Shown: positions 7,966 to 15,162 of the stretch, piece after piece
Position numbering within the stretch: position 1 is the first letter of the stretch
Layout: every line of letters starts with the position of its first letter
Origin: Candidatus Methanolliviera sp. GoM_oil
Lineage (GTDB): Archaea; Halobacteriota; Methanoliparia; Methanoliparales; Methanoliparaceae
NCBI GenBank assembly: GCA_902158735.1
Contig: CABGHG010000001.1
Location: forward strand, 1 to 30,589
Direction of reading: 5' to 3'
Length of the DNA: 30,589 bases
Notes under the pieces: generated by a model
The model's input: the letters and a program-made list of their open reading frames with translations, nothing else
Told to the model about the DNA's origin: nothing
Database searches by the model: none
Made by a program: the position numbers and the translations under genes

Positions 7966-8019
7966 TTAACCTTTACAATTACCGGGGTTTGCCAAGACCC
8001 AGTTATTCCCCTCTTGCAT
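7966..8019 (-). other. 17-codon leader ORF upstream of smc
   Basis: On the minus strand, GGGGGTGA is followed 9 nt later by ATG (8019) and an open frame MQEGNNWVLANPGNCKG ending with TAA at 7966-7968, six nt before the smc ATG. Its ribosome-binding site is better than that of smc (AAGGT inside the end of this ORF). It could couple translation into smc or be chance; the peptide matches nothing I know. Confidence 0.35.
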
Positions 8020-8054
8020 TTGGATATTTCACCCCCAATTTTCTTGCAGATACG

Positions 8055-8097
8055 CATTTAAATAGATTAGCCAAAAAGCTTGGCAAATATCTTGGCA
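8055..8097 (-). promoter_or_regulatory. smc promoter with upstream direct repeats
   Basis: A TATA-like CTATTTAAATG (minus strand) is at about 8055-8065. Immediately upstream, TGCCAAG occurs twice 12 bp apart (8079-8085 and 8091-8097 as CTTGGCA on the plus strand). The spacing is close to one helical turn, so this may be an operator or activator site. Confidence 0.35.
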
Positions 8098-8137
8098 TAG
8101 TAGAAATAAAGAGATGAACATAGGATATACAGAGGCA

Positions 8138-8167
8138 ATATAAATAATTTTCCGATCTCTGATCGGA
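8138..8167 (+). promoter_or_regulatory. nadE promoter with a palindrome at the predicted transcription start
   Basis: ATATAAAT at 8138-8145 is a good TATA box. The perfect inverted repeat TCCGATC-TCT-GATCGGA covers 8151-8167, overlapping the expected transcription start. It could be a repressor operator or a 5' hairpin. No strong ribosome-binding site precedes the nadE ATG at 8219. Confidence 0.5.
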
Positions 8168-8218
8168 CGGACAAATCACCGTTAGATTAAATAAAGAAAA
8201 AGATAACCTCAAATTAAT

Positions 8219-8965
8219 ATGACACACAAAAGATATGCAGATAAAATCGTGGAATGGATAAGAGAGATTGTAAAAGATGCAGGCGCCGAAGGAGTGGTTG
8301 TTGGGATGAGTGGGGGGATAGACAGCGCGGTTACGTCCGTTCTATGTAAGAAGGCGGTTCAAAATACGTTGGGTTTGATACTTCCAATCTATAGCAGAGA
8401 AGAGGACAAAAAGGATGCAATATCGGTTGCAGAGCAGTTTAAAATAGATTATAAAGTAATCGACCTCTCCTCCATCTTTGATGAATTATGTAGATCCATC
8501 GGGGAGAGAATATCCGAAAGCGATCTTCGGGGAAATATGGCATCCTCAAATCTTAAACCGAGACTTAGGATGATCACACTCTACTATTTTGCGAATAAGA
8601 ACAATTATCTCGTTGCCGGAACGAGTAACAAGAGCGAGCTTGCGATCGGTTACTTCACGAAATATGGAGATTCTGGAGCAGATTTTGAGCCATTGGGGGA
8701 TTTCTACAAGACGGAAGTCTATGATCTCGCGAGAAATCTTGAAATACCAAGAAAGATCATCGATAAAGCGCCGAGCGCCGGTCTTTGGAGTGGGCAGACG
8801 GATGAAGAAGAGGTAGGAATAAGCTACAAAGAACTGGATGGAATATTGTATGGACTGGAGCATAAAGAGAGATTTACAGATACCAAGAAGGTTGAATACG
8901 TGAAGGAACTCGTAAAGCGTTCAGAGCATAAGAGAAGAGCGCTTCCTACATTTAAGAAACTTTAA
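8219..8965 (+). CDS. nadE: NH3-dependent NAD+ synthetase
   Basis: 248-aa N-type ATP pyrophosphatase that converts deamido-NAD to NAD with ammonia and ATP in the cytoplasm. The PP-loop SGGIDSAV is at residues 31-38. Further family blocks are LKPRLRMITLYYFA, VAGTSNKSELAIGYFTKYGDSGAD, PLGDFYKTEVYDLA and PSAGLWSGQTDEEE. There is no N-terminal amidase domain, so free ammonia rather than glutamine is the nitrogen donor, as is usual for archaeal enzymes of this size. It is a single gene between the divergent smc operon and nifB, with its own promoter. Confidence 0.96.
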   Translation: MTHKRYADKIVEWIREIVKDAGAEGVVVGMSGGIDSAVTSVLCKKAVQNTLGLILPIYSREEDKKDAISVAEQFKIDYKVIDLSSIFDELCRSIGERISESDLRGNMASSNLKPRLRMITLYYFANKNNYLVAGTSNKSELAIGYFTKYGDSGADFEPLGDFYKTEVYDLARNLEIPRKIIDKAPSAGLWSGQTDEEEVGISYKELDGILYGLEHKERFTDTKKVEYVKELVKRSEHKRRALPTFKKL

Positions 8966-9004
8966 TTCCATTCACTTTGCACGGAGAAGGATAAGAGGGA
9001 TACT

Positions 9005-9014
9005 TTTTTATATT
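9005..9014 (+). promoter_or_regulatory. TATA box of nifB
   Basis: TTTTTATATT lies about 38 nt before the nifB ATG. The transcription start would be close to 9035, leaving a very short leader with the ribosome-binding site AAGGTGAT. Confidence 0.45.
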
Positions 9015-9047
9015 GTTTCTCCTCTTTTTACCCAAAAAGGTGATGTG

Positions 9048-9926
9048 ATGGAAGAAAGAAGCAAAAAGAAAAATATCCCGTTTGACCACGACCTCTTTGC
9101 CGCCCAGATGCGAAGGATAAAGGAGCACCCTTGTTTCAGCGAGCGTGCATGCCATCTATTCGGAAGGATGCACCTTGCGGTCGCTCCCAAATGCAACATC
9201 CAATGCAATTACTGCATACGAGACTTCGACTGTGTGAACGAGAGCAGACCCGGCGTCTGCAGCAGGGTGCTAAAGCCAGAAGAGGCTGTATTTTATGTGA
9301 GAAAGGCAATAAAAGATTTCCCATACATAAAGGTCATCGCGATTGCAGGACCAGGAGAACCGCTCTACAATGAGGAGACGTTTGAGACGCTCGAACTGAT
9401 GAAGGAAAATTTCCCACATCAGATGAAGTGCCTTAGCACGAATGGTCTATTACTTCCAGAGAAGGCAAAAAGATTGAATGATCTTAACGTCGGAAACCTC
9501 ACCGTCACGGTGAACTCGGTAGATCCAAAGATCGGGGCAAAGATCTATTCTTTCGTGAACTATCATGGAAAGATATTGGAGGGAGAAGAGGGCGCAAGGG
9601 TGCTTATGGAGAAACAGTTAGAGGGGATAAAGAAGGCGATTGAATATAAGATGATCGTCAAGGTGAATACGGTATATATCCCCGGAATAAATGATGAACA
9701 CATGATAGAGGTTGCTAAACGCGTGAAAGAGCTCGGTGTCTATATGCAGAATCTAATACCACTCATCCCGCAGTACAAATTTGAAGACATAGAACCACCA
9801 ACACCTGAAGATGTGGAGAAGAAGCAAGAGGAATTAGGAGAAGTTTTGAAGCAGATGACGCACTGCAGACGGTGTAGGGCAGATGCCATCGGGAGACTCG
9901 GGCATGATGTGCAGGATCAGATATAA
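9048..9926 (+). CDS. nifB: Radical SAM protein NifB (nitrogenase cofactor biosynthesis)
   Basis: 292-aa NifB without the C-terminal NifX-like domain, the short archaeal form. It fuses [4Fe-4S] clusters into NifB-co with SAM-derived carbon. The radical SAM motif is CNIQCNYC (C49, C53, C56). Residues matching the cofactor-precursor ligands described for archaeal NifB are visible: H42 in MHLAVAPKC, C62 in FDCVNESRPG, C128 in MKCLSTNG, and C273/C276 in HCRRCRADAIG. AGPGEPL and TVYIPGIND are further family blocks. ATG 9048 is chosen for its AAGGTGA; a GTG sits one codon upstream. No nifHDK is in the window, and NifB-like genes also occur in methanogen relatives that lack nitrogenase, so nitrogen fixation is not proven. 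Confidence 0.92.
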   Translation: MEERSKKKNIPFDHDLFAAQMRRIKEHPCFSERACHLFGRMHLAVAPKCNIQCNYCIRDFDCVNESRPGVCSRVLKPEEAVFYVRKAIKDFPYIKVIAIAGPGEPLYNEETFETLELMKENFPHQMKCLSTNGLLLPEKAKRLNDLNVGNLTVTVNSVDPKIGAKIYSFVNYHGKILEGEEGARVLMEKQLEGIKKAIEYKMIVKVNTVYIPGINDEHMIEVAKRVKELGVYMQNLIPLIPQYKFEDIEPPTPEDVEKKQEELGEVLKQMTHCRRCRADAIGRLGHDVQDQI

Positions 9927-9937
9927 CTACGCTTACC

Positions 9938-10090
9938 TTATCCAATAGAACACTCCACTGCCTTCTTCCACCCTGCATATCCCTTCTCTCTCTGCTTCAC
10001 TCCATATAGGCTCGAATTTTCTGTATATCTTATAGATATGATTCCAAGATCGACCATCCGCGTTATACCAAAGCTTTTTATAAGATAGTA
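9938..10090 (-). pseudogene. 3' remnant of an FGGY/glycerol-kinase-type gene, frameshifted
   Basis: The minus strand encodes the typical C-terminus of glycerol kinase-like proteins in two frames. IYRKFEPIWSEAERE is read in one frame, and EKGYAGWKKAVECS, ending in a TAA at 9938-9940, in another. The frame changes inside an AGAGAGAG run, where one base has been lost or gained. Only about 50 codons remain; the rest of the gene is absent. The fragment lies between nifB and the promoter of the ribosomal operon. Confidence 0.65.
10075..10084 (+). promoter_or_regulatory. Promoter of the ribosomal protein operon
   Basis: TTTTTATAAG is a clear TATA-type element 28-37 nt before the uL3 start codon. 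Transcription would begin near 10105, giving a leader of only a few bases (GAGAAAA before ATG), so uL3 translation is probably leaderless or nearly so. Confidence 0.6.
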
Positions 10091-10111
10091 ATCCTGCCAA
10101 AGAAGAGAAAA

Positions 10112-11158
10112 ATGCCAACAAAACATCGCCCAAGGCGTGGATCGCTCGCCTTTAGCCCGAGAAAAAGGGCAAAGAGTGAGATACCACGATATGGGGCATG
10201 GCCACCGTCTAAGAAAGTAAAATTACTTGGATTTGCCGGATACAAAGCTGGGATGACCCACGTTATCATAAAAGATGATCGAGAATATAGTCCAACAAAG
10301 GATGAGGAAATATTCGTCCCGACGACTGTTATAGAGGCTCCAAATATGAAAATAGCCGGTATACGTGCCTATAAAGATACAACTTATGGTCTAAAACCGA
10401 TTGGAGAGGTTTGGACAGTAAATTTGGATAAGGAACTAAAAAGACGGGTGCGTGTCGCAAAAAACCAAGAAAAAAGTGACGAAGAATCGTTTAGGCGATT
10501 GGAGGGAGTAAAAGAGAGCATATCAAAGGTTAGGGCGATCGCCTACACGAGACCAAAGTTGGTCAGCGGAGTTCCAAAGAAGATTCCGGAGATCATGGAG
10601 ATTGAGATAGGCGGAGAAGAGATAGGAGAGATCCTCGAATATTCTAAAAGTCTTTTAGGAAGAGAGATAAAAGTTTCAGAAGTATTAGAAGAGGGAGAAT
10701 TCGTTGATGTCTCTGCTATAACGACGGGAAAGGGTTTTCAGGGTCCTGTAAAGAGGTGGGGCATCATGACGCAGAACGAAAAGCAGGGAAGAGGGGGCAA
10801 GAGGAGACATATTGGAAACTTGGGCCCATGGTTTCCGTCCAGAACCAGGTGGACCGTTCCACAGGCAGGCCAGTTGGGCTATCAGCAGAGGACGGAGTTT
10901 AACAAGGAGATAATATCCATCGGGGAAGATGGGGCAGAGATAATACCGGATGGTGGATTCGTGCATTATGGTGTCGTCAAGAACCCTTATCTTCTCGTCA
11001 AAGGGACCGTTCCCGGACCTAAGAAGAGACTTATAAGGATGAGGGGTGCAATGAGGATGCAATCTGCACAGAAAATTTCCAATATTCACACGCCGGAGGT
11101 CGTTTCTGGCGTCCATAAAGTTGAATATATCAGTGTCAAATCACAGCAGGGTAGATGA
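10112..11158 (+). CDS. rpl3: Ribosomal protein uL3
   Basis: 348-aa large-subunit protein near the peptidyl transferase centre, in the long archaeal/eukaryotic form. The N-terminus MPTKHRPRRGSLAFSPRKRA is diagnostic and fixes the start. KLLGFAGYKAGMTHV and the central extension KGFQGPVKRWGI, GKRRHIGNLGPW, PQAGQLGYQQRTEFNK are conserved. It is the first gene of the operon; uL4 follows after 3 nt. Confidence 0.98.
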   Translation: MPTKHRPRRGSLAFSPRKRAKSEIPRYGAWPPSKKVKLLGFAGYKAGMTHVIIKDDREYSPTKDEEIFVPTTVIEAPNMKIAGIRAYKDTTYGLKPIGEVWTVNLDKELKRRVRVAKNQEKSDEESFRRLEGVKESISKVRAIAYTRPKLVSGVPKKIPEIMEIEIGGEEIGEILEYSKSLLGREIKVSEVLEEGEFVDVSAITTGKGFQGPVKRWGIMTQNEKQGRGGKRRHIGNLGPWFPSRTRWTVPQAGQLGYQQRTEFNKEIISIGEDGAEIIPDGGFVHYGVVKNPYLLVKGTVPGPKKRLIRMRGAMRMQSAQKISNIHTPEVVSGVHKVEYISVKSQQGR

Positions 11159-11161
11159 TAT

Positions 11162-11926
11162 ATGAACGATGCAAAAAAAGCAAGAATATTTAATATGTCC
11201 GGGGAGGCGGTTGGGGAGATAGATCTGCCCAACACTTTTGGCGAGCCGTACAGGCCCGACATCATCAAAAAAGCCGTTCTCTCCATTCAGTCGAGGAGAT
11301 ACCAGCCACACGGGGTGAAGCCTTATGCAGGCTATGACACGTCCGCAGAATCGTGGGGCGTGGGGCGAGGAGTATCGAGGATTGCAAGGATCAAAAATGG
11401 TAGAAGAGCCGCAAGATCTCCCGGGGCAGTTGGAGGGCGGAGAGCACATCCTCCAAAAGTGGAAAAGAATCTTCTCGAGAAGATAAATAAGAAAGAGATG
11501 AGAAAGGCACTCAGATCTGCAATAGCTGCCACGTCTGATAAGGATCTGGTTATGAGGAGAGGGCACACCTTTGAGGGAGAAGTTCCAATCATTCTAAAAG
11601 ACGAGATAGAGGGATTGAGCAAGACTAAAGAGGTTGAAGAGCTTTTTAAACGTGTTAGGGTTTGGGACGACGTGGAAAGGGCAAAAGAAAAGAAGATAAG
11701 GTCGGGTAAAGGTAAGATGCGGGGTAGAAGATACAAACGAAAGAGGAGTGCCCTCATCATAACGGTAGATGATAAAGGACTTAGGAAAGCATCTAGGAAT
11801 CTGCCTGGGGTCGATTTTTCCCTTCTAAGCGACCTGAATGTAGAGTTACTCGCCCCGGGAACCCACGCCGGAAGATTGACTATCTGGTCAGAGTCGGCGG
11901 TAAAGATGTTAAGGGAGTTTGGATAA
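11162..11926 (+). CDS. rpl4: Ribosomal protein uL4
   Basis: 254-aa large-subunit protein whose extended loop lines the exit tunnel. RPDIIKKAVLSIQSRRYQPH and SWGVGRGVSRIARIK are typical of the archaeal form, and the loop GAVGGRRAHPPKVEK is intact. The C-terminal GTHAGRLTIWSESAVKMLRE is also conserved. uL23 begins 2 nt after the stop. Confidence 0.98.
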   Translation: MNDAKKARIFNMSGEAVGEIDLPNTFGEPYRPDIIKKAVLSIQSRRYQPHGVKPYAGYDTSAESWGVGRGVSRIARIKNGRRAARSPGAVGGRRAHPPKVEKNLLEKINKKEMRKALRSAIAATSDKDLVMRRGHTFEGEVPIILKDEIEGLSKTKEVEELFKRVRVWDDVERAKEKKIRSGKGKMRGRRYKRKRSALIITVDDKGLRKASRNLPGVDFSLLSDLNVELLAPGTHAGRLTIWSESAVKMLREFG

Positions 11927-11928
11927 AG

Positions 11929-12177
11929 ATGATCTTGAAGAGACCGGTAGCATCGGAGAAGGCGGTACTTGAGATGGAGAAGAACAATGTAGTTTGTTTC
12001 ATCGTCGATAATAATGCGAGAAAAGATAGAATAAAGGACGAATTTGAGGAGCTATACGGCGTGAAAGTAGAAAAAGTTAATACGATATTAACATTTAAGG
12101 GTGAGAAGAAGGCGATGTTGAGACTTTCGGATAAATATAAAGCCGAAGACATCGCTACCAAGCTCGGGATAGTATAA
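11929..12177 (+). CDS. rpl23: Ribosomal protein uL23
   Basis: 82-aa protein at the exit-tunnel rim, a docking site for SRP and translocon. RPVASEKAVLEMEKNNVVCF and the end block KYKAEDIATKLGIV match archaeal uL23. Length is normal. Coupled tightly to uL4 upstream and uL2 downstream (2-nt gaps). Confidence 0.97.
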   Translation: MILKRPVASEKAVLEMEKNNVVCFIVDNNARKDRIKDEFEELYGVKVEKVNTILTFKGEKKAMLRLSDKYKAEDIATKLGIV

Positions 12178-12179
12178 AT

Positions 12180-12905
12180 ATGGGTAAGCGAATTATCTCT
12201 CAAAATAGGGGAAAGGGTACACCGACATACAGGGCACCACCACATAGGCGTAAAGAGGGATTGATCCACCCCGGGCTCTATGATGGTAAGACTATGAAAG
12301 GAGAGATCATAAAGATTGCTCATGACCCTGCGAGGAGTGCACCGATTGCCAGTGCAGTCTTTGAAGAGGAGAATAAAAGGGAAGAGAAGATGATTTTGGT
12401 TCCAGAAGGGGTCTTTGTCGGACAAAAGATTGTATGCGGAGAGGGGGCACCTTTAGAGGTTGGAAATACCCTTCCCGTTTTGAATATACCTGAGGGAACC
12501 CTAATTTGTAATATAGAATCTAAACCGGGCGATGGTGGAAAATTTGCGAGAGCTTCTGGTGTTTATGGTGCGATCATATCGCACGAGAGAGGAAAGACGA
12601 TCGTTCGGTTACCGAGTGGTGGAACGAAGAAGCTTGATTCTAAGTGCAGGGCAACTATAGGGATCGTCGCTGGAGGGGGCAAGAGAGAGAAGCCATTTTT
12701 AAAGGCTGGAAAGAAACATAACGCCTTAAAAAGTAAGGCACAGAAATATCCGAAGGTCAGTGCCGTTAAGATGAACTCCGTCGATCACCCCTTTGGTGGT
12801 GGAGGTCATAAGCATATCGGCAGACGGAAGTCGGTATCAAGGGGCACTCCGCCTGGTAGAAAGGTCGGGAGCATTAGTCCGAGAAGAACTGGAAGAGGGA
12901 GATGA
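12180..12905 (+). CDS. rpl2: Ribosomal protein uL2
   Basis: 241-aa 23S rRNA-binding protein needed for peptidyl transferase activity. MGKRIISQNRGKGTPTYRAP is the archaeal N-terminus. The C-terminal VDHPFGGGGHKHIGRRKSV carries the conserved His-containing loop. Length is typical of archaeal uL2, which lacks the bacterial N-terminal extension. Confidence 0.98.
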   Translation: MGKRIISQNRGKGTPTYRAPPHRRKEGLIHPGLYDGKTMKGEIIKIAHDPARSAPIASAVFEEENKREEKMILVPEGVFVGQKIVCGEGAPLEVGNTLPVLNIPEGTLICNIESKPGDGGKFARASGVYGAIISHERGKTIVRLPSGGTKKLDSKCRATIGIVAGGGKREKPFLKAGKKHNALKSKAQKYPKVSAVKMNSVDHPFGGGGHKHIGRRKSVSRGTPPGRKVGSISPRRTGRGR

Positions 12906-12908
12906 AAG

Positions 12909-13313
12909 ATGGTCAAGAAAGATAGAAAAGTTCCAAAGAGGAAAGAATTTACATTTAGGGGTTATAAACAGGATGAATTACAGAAGATGAGCTTAGAGAC
13001 GCTATCAGAGATTTTACCTTCTAGACAGAGAAGGAAGATAAAGAGAGGGTTTAAAGAAGAGGAAAAGACGTTTCTTAAAAAAATCAAGGAGAAAGAAACC
13101 GCTAAGACGCATTTAAGAAATATGATCGTGCTTCCATCGATGATCGGTAAGAAGGTGGGAATACATAATGGTAAGGGCTTCACCTTCGTCGAGATTCAGC
13201 CTGAGATGGTCGGGCACTATCTGGGCGAGTTCGCACTGACAAGAAAAGAGGTGAAGCATGGAAGTGCCGGGCTTGGAGCCACTAAATCGAGCAAGTTTAT
13301 ACCATTGAGATGA
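12909..13313 (+). CDS. rps19: Ribosomal protein uS19
   Basis: 134-aa small-subunit head protein. The archaeal N-terminal extension contains FTFRGYKQDELQKMSLETL. The core KTHLRNMIVLPSMIGKKVGI and GHYLGEFALTRKEVKHGSAG is conserved, and it ends ATKSSKFIPLR. The start at 12909 is just after the uL2 stop, with GGGAGATGAAAG as ribosome-binding site. Confidence 0.98.
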   Translation: MVKKDRKVPKRKEFTFRGYKQDELQKMSLETLSEILPSRQRRKIKRGFKEEEKTFLKKIKEKETAKTHLRNMIVLPSMIGKKVGIHNGKGFTFVEIQPEMVGHYLGEFALTRKEVKHGSAGLGATKSSKFIPLR

Positions 13314-13325
13314 GGCTAAAGAGAT

Positions 13326-13787
13326 ATGCCGAGCAGACACAGATACTCTATCGATGCAGATCCGGTGCATGGTGTGCATTCTTATGGGCGAGAAATTGCG
13401 ATCTCCCAGAAACATTCTATGGAGATCTGCAGGGAGATTAAGGGAATGAAGGTTGGTACGGCAAAAGGCTATCTAAAAGATGTTATATCACTTAAAAAGC
13501 CTGTCCCTTTCAGGAAACACAACAAAAAGGTAGCACATAGAAAGATGAAGGGGTGGGATGCCGGAAAATTTCCAGAGAAAGCTGCCTCTGGGATATTGAG
13601 ATTACTGGAGAACGCAGAAAAGAATGCAGAATATAAAGGGCTAAATTCCGATGAGATGGTGATAAAGCACATAATGGCAAGCAAGGGGCGGCAGATGATG
13701 GGCTTTTATCCAAGGGCAATGGGTAGAACGACTCCAAAAAGGAAGATCTCTACAAATATTGAGATGATATTGGAAGAGGTGCAATGA
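13326..13787 (+). CDS. rpl22: Ribosomal protein uL22
   Basis: 153-aa protein whose beta-hairpin reaches the exit tunnel. KVGTAKGYLKDVISLKKPVP, HRKMKGWDAGKFPEKAA and the hairpin GRQMMGFYPRAMGRTTPKRK are characteristic of the archaeal form. The 24-nt gap to uS3, longer than its neighbours' gaps, is filled by a dispersed start-codon element. Confidence 0.97.
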   Translation: MPSRHRYSIDADPVHGVHSYGREIAISQKHSMEICREIKGMKVGTAKGYLKDVISLKKPVPFRKHNKKVAHRKMKGWDAGKFPEKAASGILRLLENAEKNAEYKGLNSDEMVIKHIMASKGRQMMGFYPRAMGRTTPKRKISTNIEMILEEVQ

Positions 13788-13811
13788 TGTGGGCAAACCG
13801 GAGATTTTTGA
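13788..13811 (+). repeat. Dispersed start-codon element, copy B (before uS3)
   Basis: The uL22-uS3 spacer reads TGTGGGCAAACC followed by GGAGATTTTTGA, directly abutting the uS3 ATG. GGAG lies 8 nt before the ATG, exactly as in copies A, C and D. The left arm (CAAACC) is degenerate, so only partial pairing with GATTTTTG is possible. The TGTGGG(C/T)AAA beginning is shared with the spacer before eL32. Confidence 0.75.
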
Positions 13812-14606
13812 ATGCCAGTTGAGAAGAAATTCATCATGGAAGGACTCGAAAAATATAGGTTGAATGAGTTCCTCGCGAAATCTCTCGTGACGGCAGGTTA
13901 TGGTGGAGCAGAATTGAACAGGACACCTCTCGGCATGCAGATAATTGTCTATGTTGAAAAACCGGGATTGGTGATAGGGAGAGGTGGCGAAAAGATAAGA
14001 AAAACCACCGAAGAGATCCGAAAGAAGTTTAATTTAGATAACCCACAGATAGAAGTGGTAGAATCTGAGAATGCACGATTAAATCCCCTAATAATGGCAA
14101 ATAGACTTGCGAATTTGTTGGAGAGAGGGTGGTATTTTAGAAGAGCAGGTCACAACATATTGAGAGAGATAATGGCTGCGGGGGCGCTTGGATGCGAGAT
14201 CGTGCTTGCGGGGAAGCTTACTGGTCCAAGAGCGAGGACGGAAAAATTTGTTAAAGGGTACATGATACATGCTGGAGAACCCGTAAATGATATTGTTAAG
14301 AGGGGATACACCATAGCCAAGAAGAAGCTCGGTGTGATAGGAGTTAATGTACGGATCATTCTTCCTTCCGCACGGTTGCCCGACAAATTCGAAGTTAAGG
14401 AGAAAGAAGAAGTGACGGTAGCAGTTAAGGAGAAAGAAGAAGTGACGGTAGCAGTTAAGGATAAAGAAGAAGTGACGGTAGCAGTTAAGGATAAAGAAGA
14501 AGCTACGGTAGTGGTTAAGGATAAAGAAGGAGCTACGGTAGTGGTTAAGGATAAAGAAGAAGCTACGGTAGCAGTTAAGGATAAAGAAGAAGCGACAGAG
14601 GGATGA
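13812..14606 (+). CDS. rps3: Ribosomal protein uS3 with a tandem-repeat C-terminal tail
   Basis: 264-aa protein at the mRNA entry tunnel. The core (residues 1-194) is normal archaeal uS3: KKFIMEGLEKYRLNEFL, then the KH-domain GLVIGRGGEKIRKTTEEI, RRAGHNILREIMAAGALGCE and the end GVIGVNVRIILPSARLPDKF. From residue 195 the protein consists of nearly seven copies of a 10-residue unit such as VKDKEEATVA, ending ATEG. Many archaeal uS3 proteins have a variable charged tail, but clean tandem repetition is unusual. The stop overlaps the uL29 start (ATGA). Confidence 0.97.
   Translation: MPVEKKFIMEGLEKYRLNEFLAKSLVTAGYGGAELNRTPLGMQIIVYVEKPGLVIGRGGEKIRKTTEEIRKKFNLDNPQIEVVESENARLNPLIMANRLANLLERGWYFRRAGHNILREIMAAGALGCEIVLAGKLTGPRARTEKFVKGYMIHAGEPVNDIVKRGYTIAKKKLGVIGVNVRIILPSARLPDKFEVKEKEEVTVAVKEKEEVTVAVKDKEEVTVAVKDKEEATVVVKDKEGATVVVKDKEEATVAVKDKEEATEG
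14394..14603 (+). repeat. 30-bp in-frame minisatellite in the uS3 tail
   Basis: Seven consecutive 30-bp units, each beginning GTTAAGGANAAAGAAG, run from 14394 to the uS3 stop. Units 1 and 2 are identical, later ones differ by single substitutions (gag to gat, gtg to gct, gca to gtg), and the last has a diverged end. Unit length is a multiple of three, so copy-number change would keep the frame. Identical neighbours point to recent expansion by slippage or unequal recombination. Confidence 0.95.
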
Positions 14607-14815
14607 AATTGGCACTGATGAGACCGAGTGAAATAAGAGAGATGAACGAATCTGAGAGAGAAAGAGCGTTAAAGAGGTTTCAATACGATCTTATAAAAGA
14701 GAGGGGCACTATTGCCGCAGGAGGGTCGCTAAAAAATCCTAGTAGGGTGCGGGCGATAAGAAAAGCCATAGCAAGAATAAAAACAATAAATAATGAGCTA
14801 AGGAGAAATAGGTAA
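14603..14815 (+). CDS. rpl29: Ribosomal protein uL29
   Basis: 70-aa two-helix protein beside the exit tunnel. LMRPSEIREMNESERERALK and the block KERGTIAAGGSLKNPSRVRA followed by IRKAIARIKTI are diagnostic. Its start codon overlaps the uS3 stop (ATGA), so translation is coupled. In many archaea aIF1 would come next; here the next gene is Rpp29. Confidence 0.96.
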   Translation: MKLALMRPSEIREMNESERERALKRFQYDLIKERGTIAAGGSLKNPSRVRAIRKAIARIKTINNELRRNR

Positions 14816-14820
14816 AAGAG

Positions 14821-15162
14821 ATGAGATTAAAACCGACGAACATATTGTATCACGAATTGATAGGGCTTGATGTAACAGTTGAAGATAGCAAGAATCCATA
14901 TCAGATCGGCATAAAGGGAAAAGTCACCGATGAGACGAAGAAGATGCTCGTGATCTCTGAGAGGTCAGAAGAGAAGAAGATTGCAAAGAAAGATGCAAAA
15001 TTCATGTTTAAAAATCCTTTGAGCGATGATTGCGAATCTTCGATTCGCAAACTTGAAGATGGAACATTTTCAAAGGATACTTGGAAGAATGTTCTGATAG
15101 ATGGAAGGCTGTTGGTCGGTAGGCCAGAGGAGAGAATTAAAAAGATGGGGGATACATCATGA
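14821..15162 (+). CDS. rnp1: RNase P protein component 1 (Rpp29/Pop4)
   Basis: 113-aa protein of archaeal RNase P, which matures tRNA 5' ends. [36 protein letters not shown] and AKFMFK are typical of the Sm-like Rpp29 fold; [18 protein letters not shown] closes it. Residues [14 protein letters not shown] are encoded across a perfect 9-bp inverted repeat (15030-15050), which looks like an in-frame insertion of the dispersed hairpin. The 3' end overlaps uS17 by four bases (ATGA). Confidence 0.94.
   Translation: MRLKPTNILYHELIGLDVTVEDSKNPYQIGIKGKVTDETKKMLVISERSEEKKIAKKDAKFMFKNPLSDDCESSIRKLEDGTFSKDTWKNVLIDGRLLVGRPEERIKKMGDTS
15030..15050 (+). repeat. Dispersed hairpin inside the Rpp29 coding sequence (copy H)
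   Basis: Perfect 9-bp arms TTGCGAATC and GATTCGCAA flank the loop TTC. Arm length, loop and the AATC-TTC-GATT core match the hairpin upstream of the marker-2 gene (GTGCAAATC/GATTTGCAC). It is read through in frame. Confidence 0.7.

Noticed and set aside
8003..8227. Minus-strand 74-codon frame between smc and nadE
   Set aside because: It covers the predicted nadE promoter, both repeat motifs and the smc leader; no ribosome-binding site or family resemblance.
9136..9324. Minus-strand frame inside nifB
   Set aside because: Antisense shadow of the radical SAM domain; no independent evidence.
14394..14603. CRISPR-like array
   Set aside because: The units are contiguous with no spacers, are coding in frame with uS3, and there are no cas genes in the window.
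14088..14615. Minus-strand frame with repeated FFILNCYRHF units
   Set aside because: It is the antisense shadow of the 30-bp repeats in uS3, which lie in a perfectly placed ribosomal gene.
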